From positions 1 to 64,000 of the forward strand of contig CAXAMN010025295.1 in the NCBI GenBank assembly GCA_963970005.1: 64,000 bases of DNA, written 5' to 3'. The notes under the pieces were generated by a model. The model did no database searches and was not told where the DNA came from. It was given only the letters and a program-made list of their open reading frames with translations. This DNA is from Durusdinium trenchii (taxonomy: Eukaryota > Sar > Dinophyceae > Suessiales > Symbiodiniaceae). The position numbers and the translations under genes are program-made. Of this stretch, positions 54,986 through 63,286 are shown in pieces; position 1 is the first letter of the stretch, and the number at the start of each line of letters is the position of its first letter.

Positions 54986-55145
54986 AGGAAGGAGGGTGAA
55001 AAAGAAAGGGCCGAGGGTCAAAAAAGAAAGGGCAGAGAGGGTTAAAAAAGAAGGTTCGATGGTGGAAAAAGAAGGTTCAGAGGGTGAAAAGGAAAGGTGG
55101 AGGGTGCGGGGTGAAAAAAGGGTTCAAGGGTGACAGAAAAGGTTG
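54985..55145. repeat. AGGGTGAAAAAG repeats (inverse of 52.9-53.3 kb)
   Basis: About seven imperfect copies of gggt(g/c/t)aaaaa(a/g)gaaagg. This is the reverse complement of the TTTTTCACCCT array on the other side of the CCAT satellite. Confidence 0.85.
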
Positions 55146-55464
55146 CCCGATTGATAAGAAAGTGAGATGAATCTTTACTTAGATACTTAGAACAGGCAAC
55201 AAGACGTTTAGCTTTGTTTGGGGTGCATTTTATTTAGGAATTTGGGGTATGGTGGCTTCAAGAAAGGAGGTTAATAAGGACATGAAATGAACCTTTACTT
55301 AGAACAGAAAGCGATACTGTTGGAAGCACTGTGGCGCCAGTACTTGGCAAAAGCCGTTGTACAAAGCCTGAAATCTATGCATCCGTGTCAAAAATGCAAT
55401 ATTTTAAAAGGACTGTGCAACTTATCACGAGTGTCTGCTGCGCGACAAAGTTTAAGACAAACAC

Positions 55465-55554
55465 CAATGTTTGAGACAAAATGGGGGCAAAACCCACAAA
55501 CCAAAAAAACAAAAACCAAATTCCTATAGTACCACCATTTTGTCTCAAACATTG
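55465..55554. repeat. 20-bp perfect inverted repeat with 50-base loop
   Basis: The left arm 55465-55484 (caatgtttgagacaaaatgg) pairs with the right arm 55535-55554. The loop is A/C-rich and T-rich tracts follow. It could be the end of a small MITE-like element or a transcript hairpin. Confidence 0.85.
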
Positions 55555-55616
55555 ATTGTTGTTCTTTTTTCATTGTCTTTTTGTTTTTGTTTTTTGTTTT
55601 GTAGTATTTCTTCACA

Positions 55617-55826
55617 ACTGTTATAGGCCTGGCGCTCACAAAACTGATCTAACAATAGTTGAAAACCTAGGTTTTGGTGATGTTTTAGCAAAAAGCATTG
55701 TAAAACACAATATCCCCTCTAAACTGTTATAGGCCTGGTCCTCGCAAAACTGATCTAAAAATAGCTGAAAACCTAGGTTTTCGTGATGCTTTAGCAAAAA
55801 ACAACTGCAAAACACAGTGTTTTGGA
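55617..55826. repeat. Tandem repeat, 105 bp x 2, each with a palindrome
   Basis: Units start aactgttataggcctgg (55617 and 55722). Each contains the perfect palindrome AAAACCTAGGTTTT. About 85-90 percent alike by eye. Confidence 0.85.
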
Positions 55827-55861
55827 TCAAAAAACATCTTCCAGGAGCAACCGTTCTGTTC

Positions 55862-56035
55862 TGTAATGCTACTGCTACTGCCACCCTCCTAATAGTAGTG
55901 CCAGTGCCAGTGCTAGATACTGCCACTGCCACCACCACTTCTCCGACTGCTACTGCGACGACTAATGTCCTACCTGCTACTGGCTTCTTTTGTATAATGT
56001 GGCCGTGCGCGCGCTACTGCTACTGCTACTGCTCA
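55862..56035. repeat. Degenerate CTACTGC / CCACTGC triplet-like repeats
   Basis: Short arrays of ctactgctactgcca near 55868-55885, 55915-55950 and 56012-56032. No gene. Confidence 0.6.
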
Positions 56036-56114
56036 ATTTCTTCGATCCTGATCCTTTCTTGCATTATATTGCAAGACCACCGAGTCTTTTTGATGCTGTG
56101 TCTCAGAGAGACTC

Positions 56115-57116
56115 TTAATTGAAACGTCCTCGGCCTCCTGACTTATCTTGCGAACTTTTGCCTGCCATGGCCTCTACTCCGACTACCCCTGTGGCTGAGC
56201 CAACCGCGGATGTCACGATGCAGGAGCCTCCTCTGGACGAGGAGATTGCGACGGAGAGACCCTTTGTCAGATCACTGATTATGCAGGTAGATGCAGCCGT
56301 CGTGTTGAGCGATGCCACGGCCCCCACCGCGGCCACTGCGCTTGGCCTTGCTGGGGCGTCAGCGGGGCTTGTGGCGGCTATTGATGAAGGAGCCAATGCC
56401 AACATCCAAGCCAACGCGGTCCGTGCCCCCTTTTGATTGCACCCACGGGCATCCATTGGTCGAAGGCTGCCCGGCCTGGAAGCTCCCCCGCTTCTTGCAG
56501 TGGAAGCTCCTGATCCAACCCAGTGAATGGAAGCACTGAATGGAAGTACCACGTGGCCGAGATTGACGGTGAGTGGTGGGGGTGGGTGAACAAAGTTGAC
56601 CCCTATGGAATGGCCAGCGCCCAACTCTACTGGGACGGATTGTGGCCCTCTTGTTGAGGTTGTGTTGCTACAAACGTCCCAGACATTGGCCCAGGCTTTG
56701 TGTTTGTCGATGACTTCTGTTGGGCCGATCTGACCAGGCACCCTGCTGACGACCTTGGTGCTACTGTTTCTTGTGCCGGTGGGGTGCCCATTGAGCAAAA
56801 AAATCTGCCCTTTCTGACGTGAACCTTTGGCCCGGGTTTCTGGTAACCTGGTAAACCCAACCCAGCTGCCAATTGCGAAAATGGCCCCAGAGAAACGTGA
56901 AATCGTGATGAAACTGCTGAACGCAGTGGGTGGGCGCCAACGACTCACCCCATGCAACCCCAACTCGGCCTGGTGGTGGGGCGCGAGTGACGCCAGTGCC
57001 AGCAAAGGAGGCGACGCCTGTGTGGGGGGTAGTTCACAAGCGAAGATGTGCTGGAGAAGCCAACAGTTTGGCAGTTCCAACCACAGATTCTGGAATCCCT
57101 GAACTCTTAGGAACAT
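56115..57116 (-). CDS. Unassigned coding region, strand uncertain
   Basis: A 333-aa frame is open on the minus strand (ATG at 57114-57116). On the plus strand the same DNA reads as pieces that also look like protein: MASTPTTPVAEPTADVT (from 56167), VAEIDGEWWGWVNKVDPYG (near 56555-56610), GPGFVFVDDFCWADLTRHP (near 56688-56745) and APEKREIVMKLLNAVGG (near 56884). The plus-strand pieces need several frame changes; the minus strand needs none. No known domain was recognised on either strand. I record the uninterrupted minus frame, but a decayed plus-strand gene is about as likely. Confidence 0.35.
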   Translation of the reverse strand: MFLRVQGFQNLWLELPNCWLLQHIFACELPPTQASPPLLALASLAPHHQAELGLHGVSRWRPPTAFSSFITISRFSGAIFAIGSWVGFTRLPETRAKGSRQKGQIFLLNGHPTGTRNSSTKVVSRVPGQIGPTEVIDKHKAWANVWDVCSNTTSTRGPQSVPVELGAGHSIGVNFVHPPPPLTVNLGHVVLPFSASIHWVGSGASTARSGGASRPGSLRPMDARGCNQKGARTALAWMLALAPSSIAATSPADAPARPSAVAAVGAVASLNTTAASTCIISDLTKGLSVAISSSRGGSCIVTSAVGSATGVVGVEAMAGKSSQDKSGGRGRFN

Positions 57117-57229
57117 TGATCATATATATATATATAATTGATCTGTTGAGCACTCAGGGTGGTGCGGAGCTGAGGCGATGCAGTTTTCCCCCAAACAGTT
57201 TAGTGGTAGGGGTTCTCAACTCTTTCTTG

Positions 57230-58180
57230 AGATGTGCCCGCCCTTTGTGTCACTGCTGGTGTGCCGCCCTTTTCCGCTGGTCATGTAGCATTTCTATTCA
57301 TTTGTCTCCCAGGGCGGTCACTGCTGGTGCCCGCCCTTTTCATGTAGCATTTCTATTCATTTGTCTCCCACATCTGCCACTGCTGGTGTCCGCCCTTTTC
57401 TGCTGGCGATGCAATGGCCATGCAGCATTTCTATTCATTTGTCTCCCAAGTCTGTCACTGATGGTGTCCGTCCTTTTCTGCTGGCCATGTAGCATTTCTA
57501 TTCGTTTGTCTCCCAGGTTTACTGTTAGGTTCTCAATTCTTTCTTTCGATGTGTCCGCTTGTCTCACTGGTGGTGTCCGCCCCCTTTTCCGCTGGCCATG
57601 TAGCATTTCTACTCATGTGTCTCCCGGGTTTGTCACTGCTGGTGTCCGCCCTGTTCCGCTAGCCACCGTTGGCCATGTAGCATTTCTATTCATGTGTCTC
57701 CCAGGTGCGTCACTGCTGGTGTCCACCCTTTTCCGCTGGCGATGCAACATTTTTATTCATTTGTCCCCAAGGTCTGTCACTGCTGGTGCCTGCCCTTTTC
57801 CGCTGGCGATGCAACATTTCTATTCATTTGTCTCCCAGGTCTGTCACTGGTGGTGTCCGCCTTTTCCGCTGGCCACGCAGCATGTGGTGTCCGCCTTTTC
57901 CGCCGGCAATGTAGCATTTCTATTCGTTTGTCTCCCAGGTCTGTCGCTGCTGGTGTCCGCCCTTTTCCGTTGGCCATGTAGCATTTCTATTCATTTCACT
58001 GGTGGTGTCCGCCCTTTTCCGCTGGCGATGCAACATTTCTATTCATGTGTCTCCCAGGTCTGTCACTGGTGGTGCCCGCCCTTTTCCGCTGGCCATGCAG
58101 CATTTCTATTCATTTGTCGCCCAGGTCTGTCACTGGTGGTGTCCGCCCTTTTCCGCTGGGCAAGTAGCATTTCTATCCAT
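57230..58180. repeat. Minisatellite, about 60-70 bp x about 14
   Basis: Units run ctcccaggtctgtcactg, then ggtgtccgcccttttccgct, then ggccatgtagcatttctatt and catttg. Unit length varies by insertion or loss of a ggcgatgcaa segment. The long open frames across it carry repeated RPFPLAMQHFYS-like peptides and are artefacts of the array. Confidence 0.9.
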
Positions 58181-59185
58181 TTTTCTTTGCCTTGTCCTCT
58201 TTTTGTTTTCCTTGTCTGTCTCCCTTGTCTCCGGTCTTGGTCTCCCTTCTTGTTGGTCACTGTGTCCGCCTTGTCTCCCTTTTGTTTCCTTTCGTCTGCC
58301 TTCTTGACGTGTGCCTCCCGGCTCTGAGCTGCTGTGTCCGCCTCGGCCCGCTGCCCACAATCCTTTACATGCGTCTCCTTTTGTCTCCTTCTTGTCTCTC
58401 TTCTTGTTGGTCATTGTGTCCGCCTTGTCTCCCTTCTCTCTTTCTTTGTCTGCGGTCTTGTCTCCTTTCTTGTTGGTCACTGTGTTCGCCTTGTCTCCTT
58501 TCTGTCTCCTTTTGGTCCCCCTTCTTGTTGGACACTCTGTCTGCTCCCTGTTTGTTCTCCATTCTTGTTGGTCACTGTGTCCGTCTTGTCTTTCTTCTGT
58601 TTCCTTTTGTTTCCCTTCTTGTCTCCCTTCTTGTTGGTCATTGTGTCCCTTCTTGTTTTCGTTCTTGTCTTTCTCTCTTCTTGTCTCCCTTCTTGTTGGC
58701 CTTCTTGTTTCCCTTCTTGTTGGTCATTGCGTCCGCCTTGTCTCAATTCTGTGTCCCTTTGTCTCTGGTCTTGTCCCCCCTTTTGTGGTCACTGTGTCCG
58801 TCTTCATGTCCAGGTTCGGTGCTTGCACTGCTGGCGTCCCTGGCCATGCAGCGTTTCAATTCATTTGTCTCCAAAGTGATTTCTTCACTTTTTCACCAAA
58901 CAGTTCTCAATGCTTGTCAAGAGGGTCCGCCTTGCTGCGGGACAGCGTGTCCGACTTCCGTAGGGCTTGTCACCCTTTCCCTTCTTGTTGGCCACTGTGT
59001 CCGCCTTGTCTCCCTTCTGTCTCCTTTTGTCTCCCCTATCACTGTGTCCGCCTTGTCTCCCTTCTGTTTGCCTTTGTCTCCCTTCTTGTCTCTTTTCTTG
59101 TTGGTCATTGTGTCCGCCGCCTTGTCTCTGGTATTGTCTCCCTTCTTGTTGGTCACTGTGTCTGCCTTGTGTCTCTCTTCACGAA
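58180..59185. repeat. Pyrimidine-rich minisatellite (TTCTTGTTGGTCACTGTGTC)
   Basis: About 15 copies of ttgttggtca(c/t)tgtgtccgc separated by runs of cttgtctccctt. It shares tgtgtccgcc with the adjacent array, so the two probably have a common origin. One interruption (58815-58880) carries a 57.2-kb-type unit. Confidence 0.85.
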
Positions 59186-59285
59186 AGCTAGCGAAGCTAG
59201 CTGGAGTTACTCTTGCGATAGCAAGGTTTCTTTCGATCGGGTGCAAATCCTAACCCCTGATTTTTCAGGTCCAAGACCCCCCTAC

Positions 59286-59319
59286 CCCCCCCCCCCCCCT
59301 ACACCCCTCCCCCCCTGAA
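59286..59319. repeat. Poly-C tract
   Basis: Two C runs (about 15 and 8) split by tacaccc. Run lengths are likely to be imprecise in any assembly. Confidence 0.8.
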
Positions 59320-59482
59320 AAGTAGAGCCTACCTGTACAGGGTTCCACTCCAACAGCTGATATAAATATAGTGTGTCCATGCTTGACTGCTTCAAGGCTC
59401 AAAGAGCAAGAGGATAAGACTCTGCGCATAAAAGACACTAGCGGTCTGCACCTCTACCGTGTACGCCCTAGTCACTCTTTCA
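59320..59482 (+). repeat. Copia-3 5' LTR, right end (start not fixed)
   Basis: The 3' end is inferred from ttca just before the primer site. It contains gatataaatatag (59359-59371), a TATA-like element. The left edge cannot be set because the 3' LTR is beyond the window; it may lie within or just after the poly-C tract. Confidence 0.5.
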
Positions 59483-59483
59483 G

Positions 59484-59495
59484 TGGTAGCGGAGC
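59484..59495 (+). promoter_or_regulatory. Copia-3 primer-binding site
   Basis: TGGTAGCGGAGC, identical to the sites of Copia-1 and Copia-2. It marks the start of the internal region 66 bp before the first in-frame ATG. Confidence 0.85.
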
Positions 59496-59560
59496 AGTGA
59501 TCCTGGAAGACCCAGGTGAGCTCCTTTCCTAGGCATAGAATTGCTTGTGGGCAAACGGCC

Positions 59561-62500
59561 ATGGATTGGATTGACGACTGGGAAGAGCCTGATGCGGATG
59601 TGGCTTATGAGCCAGCAGCCTACGTGAATAGGCATGTGAGAAGAGAACCAGCAGCAATAGCAATGACAACACAGGTCACTACAAAGGTGCCCCCATCTTA
59701 TGATGGAAAGACTTCATGGTTTTCCTATGAGGATGCCATAGACGATTGGTGTGATATCACCGAGCTGGAGGATGAGAAGAGAGGACCAGCATTGAGAAAC
59801 AGATTAGAAGGAGAAGCAGCTGTATACAAGCGTGTTTTAGACAGAGATGCATTGAAGGCAAATGATCCACCAGGAGCCGGCGTAGAATATTTCAAACGAG
59901 TACTACGACCATATTTCGTGAAAGGATCAACCAATGTATTCCTGTATAGGTTCATGCAATTCGCGCGCTTCAATCGAGGATCAGCTGACATGATGAAATG
60001 GATGACAAGATTCCAGATTTTACTCCAAAGGCTTATGAGCAGTTGGATGGACATGTTAGAACCAGTCACTCAAGCACATCCACAAGTCCTAGCACAGATG
60101 CAGGCAGATGCAGCGTTGACTGGAGTAGCACCAACGGCAGAAAGGATTCAGGAAATCATGCAGACCATCAATGGCAATATGAGGACTTTTCATCAGAACG
60201 AATTTCCTCTAGGAGAAAATCTGATTGCCTTACTCATGCTGTCACTTGCAGATTTGTCTCAGGACCAGCGAAACACTTTGACTTCTTTGATGACTCATCG
60301 TGGCAGGGTCCTGCAGCAATACACCACAACAGAGTTGAGGACAGTGTTCATCGAGATGTTCTGCACGACAAAGACTTCAGTAGACAATCCTTTGATGCAG
60401 CCGACAGGTGCTGGAGGTAGAAGATCATTTCTCGTACTAGAAGAAGGAGAACTCGATGGTACATTTGGCTATTGGGCCGAAGATGAAGAAGATGGAACTG
60501 AAGGATTTTTAGATGCCCTGGACGATGTCTTTTGGGTATATGATGATCAAAACTTCTCGTGGTTCCAAAGGAGATTCCAAGGAAGAAGAGCCAGAAAAGG
60601 CAAAGGAAAAGGAAGAAGAAAAGGAAAAGGTAAAGGAAGATCAGGCCGCAGATTCTTCAGACCTCGTGGAAAAGGAAAAGGAAAGAGACGAGGTAAAGGC
60701 CATTTTGCTGATGAGCAACAGACAACATATCCAGAAGAGTACTTTGAAGAGAATCCTTATGAGGACACTTGGGAGTCAAACCAAGTAGCATATGATGCCA
60801 TTCTTGCCGAGGATATGAATGACTATCTTCAAGGAGAATATGATGATGCCAATGACTTTTGGCAACAGCTTGAAGAAGCATGGTTTTCCCACAAAGGAAA
60901 AGGAAAAGGCAAGAGAAAAGGCAAGAAAGGAAAAGGAAAGGATAAAGGAGATGGCAAACAAGATGCAAACTATGCAAATCAACAACAGCCACGTTCTTTG
61001 CCTGCACCTTCAAGATCTTCACAAGCATCAGGAGGTCAACAAGGTTTCTTTGCACATTGTGTGACAGCAGCAGCTGAAGTCCATGACAGTGAGGTGGACT
61101 TGCTGTCAGGCATGATGACCTCATGTCAAGATGAAGCTGACTGCGCGGTCAACAATGGTGAGACGATCTTCAATGGCATGGGTGCCCCTGTGAGGTACTC
61201 TTTGTCAAAGGAGATGCTCACAAAGGCTCCTGATGGCTTTGCGCTTATGAGCGCTGAGGAAGAAGTGAAGGAGATGCAGGCCATTTCATTTTTGACTGAG
61301 AATCGCTTCCCGCCAACTATTGCAATCCTGGACATTGGATGCACTAGAGCTATGGGATCAAGGCGAGCAGTCGACCATTTTTGCAACTATGTCGACAATC
61401 ACCCAGATTGTGGATTATGGTACTCTTTTGAGGCTACCAAGAGCAAGTTTTACTTTGCCAATTCCCAGAAGGCTACTTGCTCTCAGAAACTGGTGATTTA
61501 CATGTATGATCGTGCATGGACGATCCACCATACAGAGTTCGACATAGTGGAAGAAGGAGAAGTCCCTTTGCTTATGAGCTTGCCACAGATGAGGAACTTA
61601 GGCTTTGAACTCAGGCTGACACCTCAACATGCTTATCTGACATCGGTGCCTCTTGGTATCAAATATTTGGAGTTGAAGGTTGCAGCCAGTACTCATCTTG
61701 TTTTGGACTTCCAAGATATTGCATGGTATCTGTCTGACGTGAATTTGCAGACTCGGCGCGAGAAGAGTTTTTACTCTCACTTCACTCACTATGAATATGG
61801 TCATATTTCTGTTGACCTCAATAGTGATGAAGATGTAGCTGAACATGCATATCCTGTGGTTGACTACTGGGAAGTAGATGTTCACAAGAGAGAACTGATA
61901 CGTCACCACAAGGATTATAGAAAGATTCTTTTCCCAGCAACTAAGTCCTGTCCTGTAGACACTGACTTACTGGAAGACTTGCGACTGACAATCATCAAGA
62001 AGAAGAAAGGTGGAGAAGAGATCAAGAAGCAAGATGATTGGCGCAAGGCAAAATGGAAGGACCTACAAATTGGCTATGAATGGCGTGGTAGAACAATTTT
62101 TAAGTTCAAGCCAGATGCCAAAATTCCAGATCTAAAGATCAGGAAGGCTGGCATTGAGCACCGTGGCATTGGTGATCCCGATGCAGTGGTGCGCTCCTCC
62201 TCAGAGAAGGTTCCCATTGCAAAGGACAGGGAACCAGGCTTCTCATCAGAGAAGGAAGGTGCACCATCCAGTGCCGCGGAAAAGCCCGCGCCGCCAAAGT
62301 TTCGGTATACTTCCAAGGGTTTTGATCCATTTTGGAAAGGACACAAGTCGAAACCATCTGAGCCTCAGAATGATTTAAAGGGTGATGATCTTGAGGAGTA
62401 TGCTCCCTCAGAACCACCTGAGAGGCCAGAAGGTGAACTTGTAGAAATTCCTAAAGCATCAAAAGGACCATCAAGTGATAAACATGAACCACTTGAACCA

Positions 62501-63286
62501 GGTGATGGCGCTCTTGAGCCTAGGCGGATTTCAATCCCATTACCTGGTAGTGAAGTTGTTGCAATGACACCGGCATATAGGAAGATGTTACAGAGACTGG
62601 AGGACAAGGTAGAGCTTTATAAGCTTCATGTGAAGCACTACCATATGAGTCCTACTCAGTTTCGTAGACGTGTTTCTATGTTGAAGCTTCCTGACTCTGT
62701 TTTAGAGAAGTATGAATCAGTTGTCAGGAACTGCCGTGTTTGTAACACTTCAGTGGCACCTCCGCCACGAGCCAAAGTCTCCGGTATTAGAGCTTCATGT
62801 TTTGGTGATGTTGTTTTTGCTGATCATTGTGAGGTTGAACTTCACAAGAACAAGTATATCATTCTACTTGTTCTTGATGGTGCCACAAATCTTCTCTGGG
62901 CTACGGCACAGAAAGACCTCATAGATCAAACCACCATCCAAGCATTGAGGCAATGGTCTGATGAGAACAACTGTGTTCCAAAGGCCATCGTAGGAGACGA
63001 AGCCTTTTTCACCGATGCTTTTGTTGAATACTACAGGTTCCATGGTATACAACAATGTCCTTGTGGGCCAAGAACTCCCTGGCCGAACCGAGCAGAGACA
63101 GCTGTACGTTTGTTCAAACGTATGTGGCATGTTATGAAGGTAGATCTGGATGACCCACGTTTTCGTGGTGTTACGGTCAGAGAAGTGGTCAAGAAGGTAG
63201 TTTGGGCAAGAAATTGTCAGTTGACTATCAGTGGATATTCACCAATAGAGATAGCAACTGGAAGACGTCCACCAGATCTTTTTTGA
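59561..63286 (+). CDS. Copia-3 Gag - protease - integrase polyprotein (5' part)
   Basis: I start at ATG 59561 (ggccATGg), since the frame upstream has only a GTG. Residues below count from this ATG. Gag helices to about residue 270; basic KGKGKGRRKGKGKG tails near 350-385 and 445-465. No zinc knuckle was seen. Protease: AILDIGCTRAMGSRRA (about residues 588-603), with DIG where D-S/T-G is expected. Integrase zinc element: HVKHYH...CRVCN (about 1025-1062). DDE core: FADHCEVE (about 1087), IVGDEAFF (about 1145) and NRAETAVRLFK (about 1175). The frame stops at 63284-63286 inside a run of six T. With five T the frame would continue as the next feature. Confidence 0.88.
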   Translation: MDWIDDWEEPDADVAYEPAAYVNRHVRREPAAIAMTTQVTTKVPPSYDGKTSWFSYEDAIDDWCDITELEDEKRGPALRNRLEGEAAVYKRVLDRDALKANDPPGAGVEYFKRVLRPYFVKGSTNVFLYRFMQFARFNRGSADMMKWMTRFQILLQRLMSSWMDMLEPVTQAHPQVLAQMQADAALTGVAPTAERIQEIMQTINGNMRTFHQNEFPLGENLIALLMLSLADLSQDQRNTLTSLMTHRGRVLQQYTTTELRTVFIEMFCTTKTSVDNPLMQPTGAGGRRSFLVLEEGELDGTFGYWAEDEEDGTEGFLDALDDVFWVYDDQNFSWFQRRFQGRRARKGKGKGRRKGKGKGRSGRRFFRPRGKGKGKRRGKGHFADEQQTTYPEEYFEENPYEDTWESNQVAYDAILAEDMNDYLQGEYDDANDFWQQLEEAWFSHKGKGKGKRKGKKGKGKDKGDGKQDANYANQQQPRSLPAPSRSSQASGGQQGFFAHCVTAAAEVHDSEVDLLSGMMTSCQDEADCAVNNGETIFNGMGAPVRYSLSKEMLTKAPDGFALMSAEEEVKEMQAISFLTENRFPPTIAILDIGCTRAMGSRRAVDHFCNYVDNHPDCGLWYSFEATKSKFYFANSQKATCSQKLVIYMYDRAWTIHHTEFDIVEEGEVPLLMSLPQMRNLGFELRLTPQHAYLTSVPLGIKYLELKVAASTHLVLDFQDIAWYLSDVNLQTRREKSFYSHFTHYEYGHISVDLNSDEDVAEHAYPVVDYWEVDVHKRELIRHHKDYRKILFPATKSCPVDTDLLEDLRLTIIKKKKGGEEIKKQDDWRKAKWKDLQIGYEWRGRTIFKFKPDAKIPDLKIRKAGIEHRGIGDPDAVVRSSSEKVPIAKDREPGFSSEKEGAPSSAAEKPAPPKFRYTSKGFDPFWKGHKSKPSEPQNDLKGDDLEEYAPSEPPERPEGELVEIPKASKGPSSDKHEPLEPGDGALEPRRISIPLPGSEVVAMTPAYRKMLQRLEDKVELYKLHVKHYHMSPTQFRRRVSMLKLPDSVLEKYESVVRNCRVCNTSVAPPPRAKVSGIRASCFGDVVFADHCEVELHKNKYIILLVLDGATNLLWATAQKDLIDQTTIQALRQWSDENNCVPKAIVGDEAFFTDAFVEYYRFHGIQQCPCGPRTPWPNRAETAVRLFKRMWHVMKVDLDDPRFRGVTVREVVKKVVWARNCQLTISGYSPIEIATGRRPPDLF

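Noticed and set aside
53243..55133. Many 80-250 aa open frames rich in His-Pro-Ser-Ile or Trp-Met-Asp-Gly
   Set aside because: Translations of CCAT and CAACC satellites; the same peptides appear in several frames and on both strands.
56930..59318. Long plus-strand frames (465, 353 and 335 aa) with repeated hydrophobic and Cys-rich peptides
   Set aside because: Peptide repeats follow the minisatellite period exactly and occur in more than one frame.
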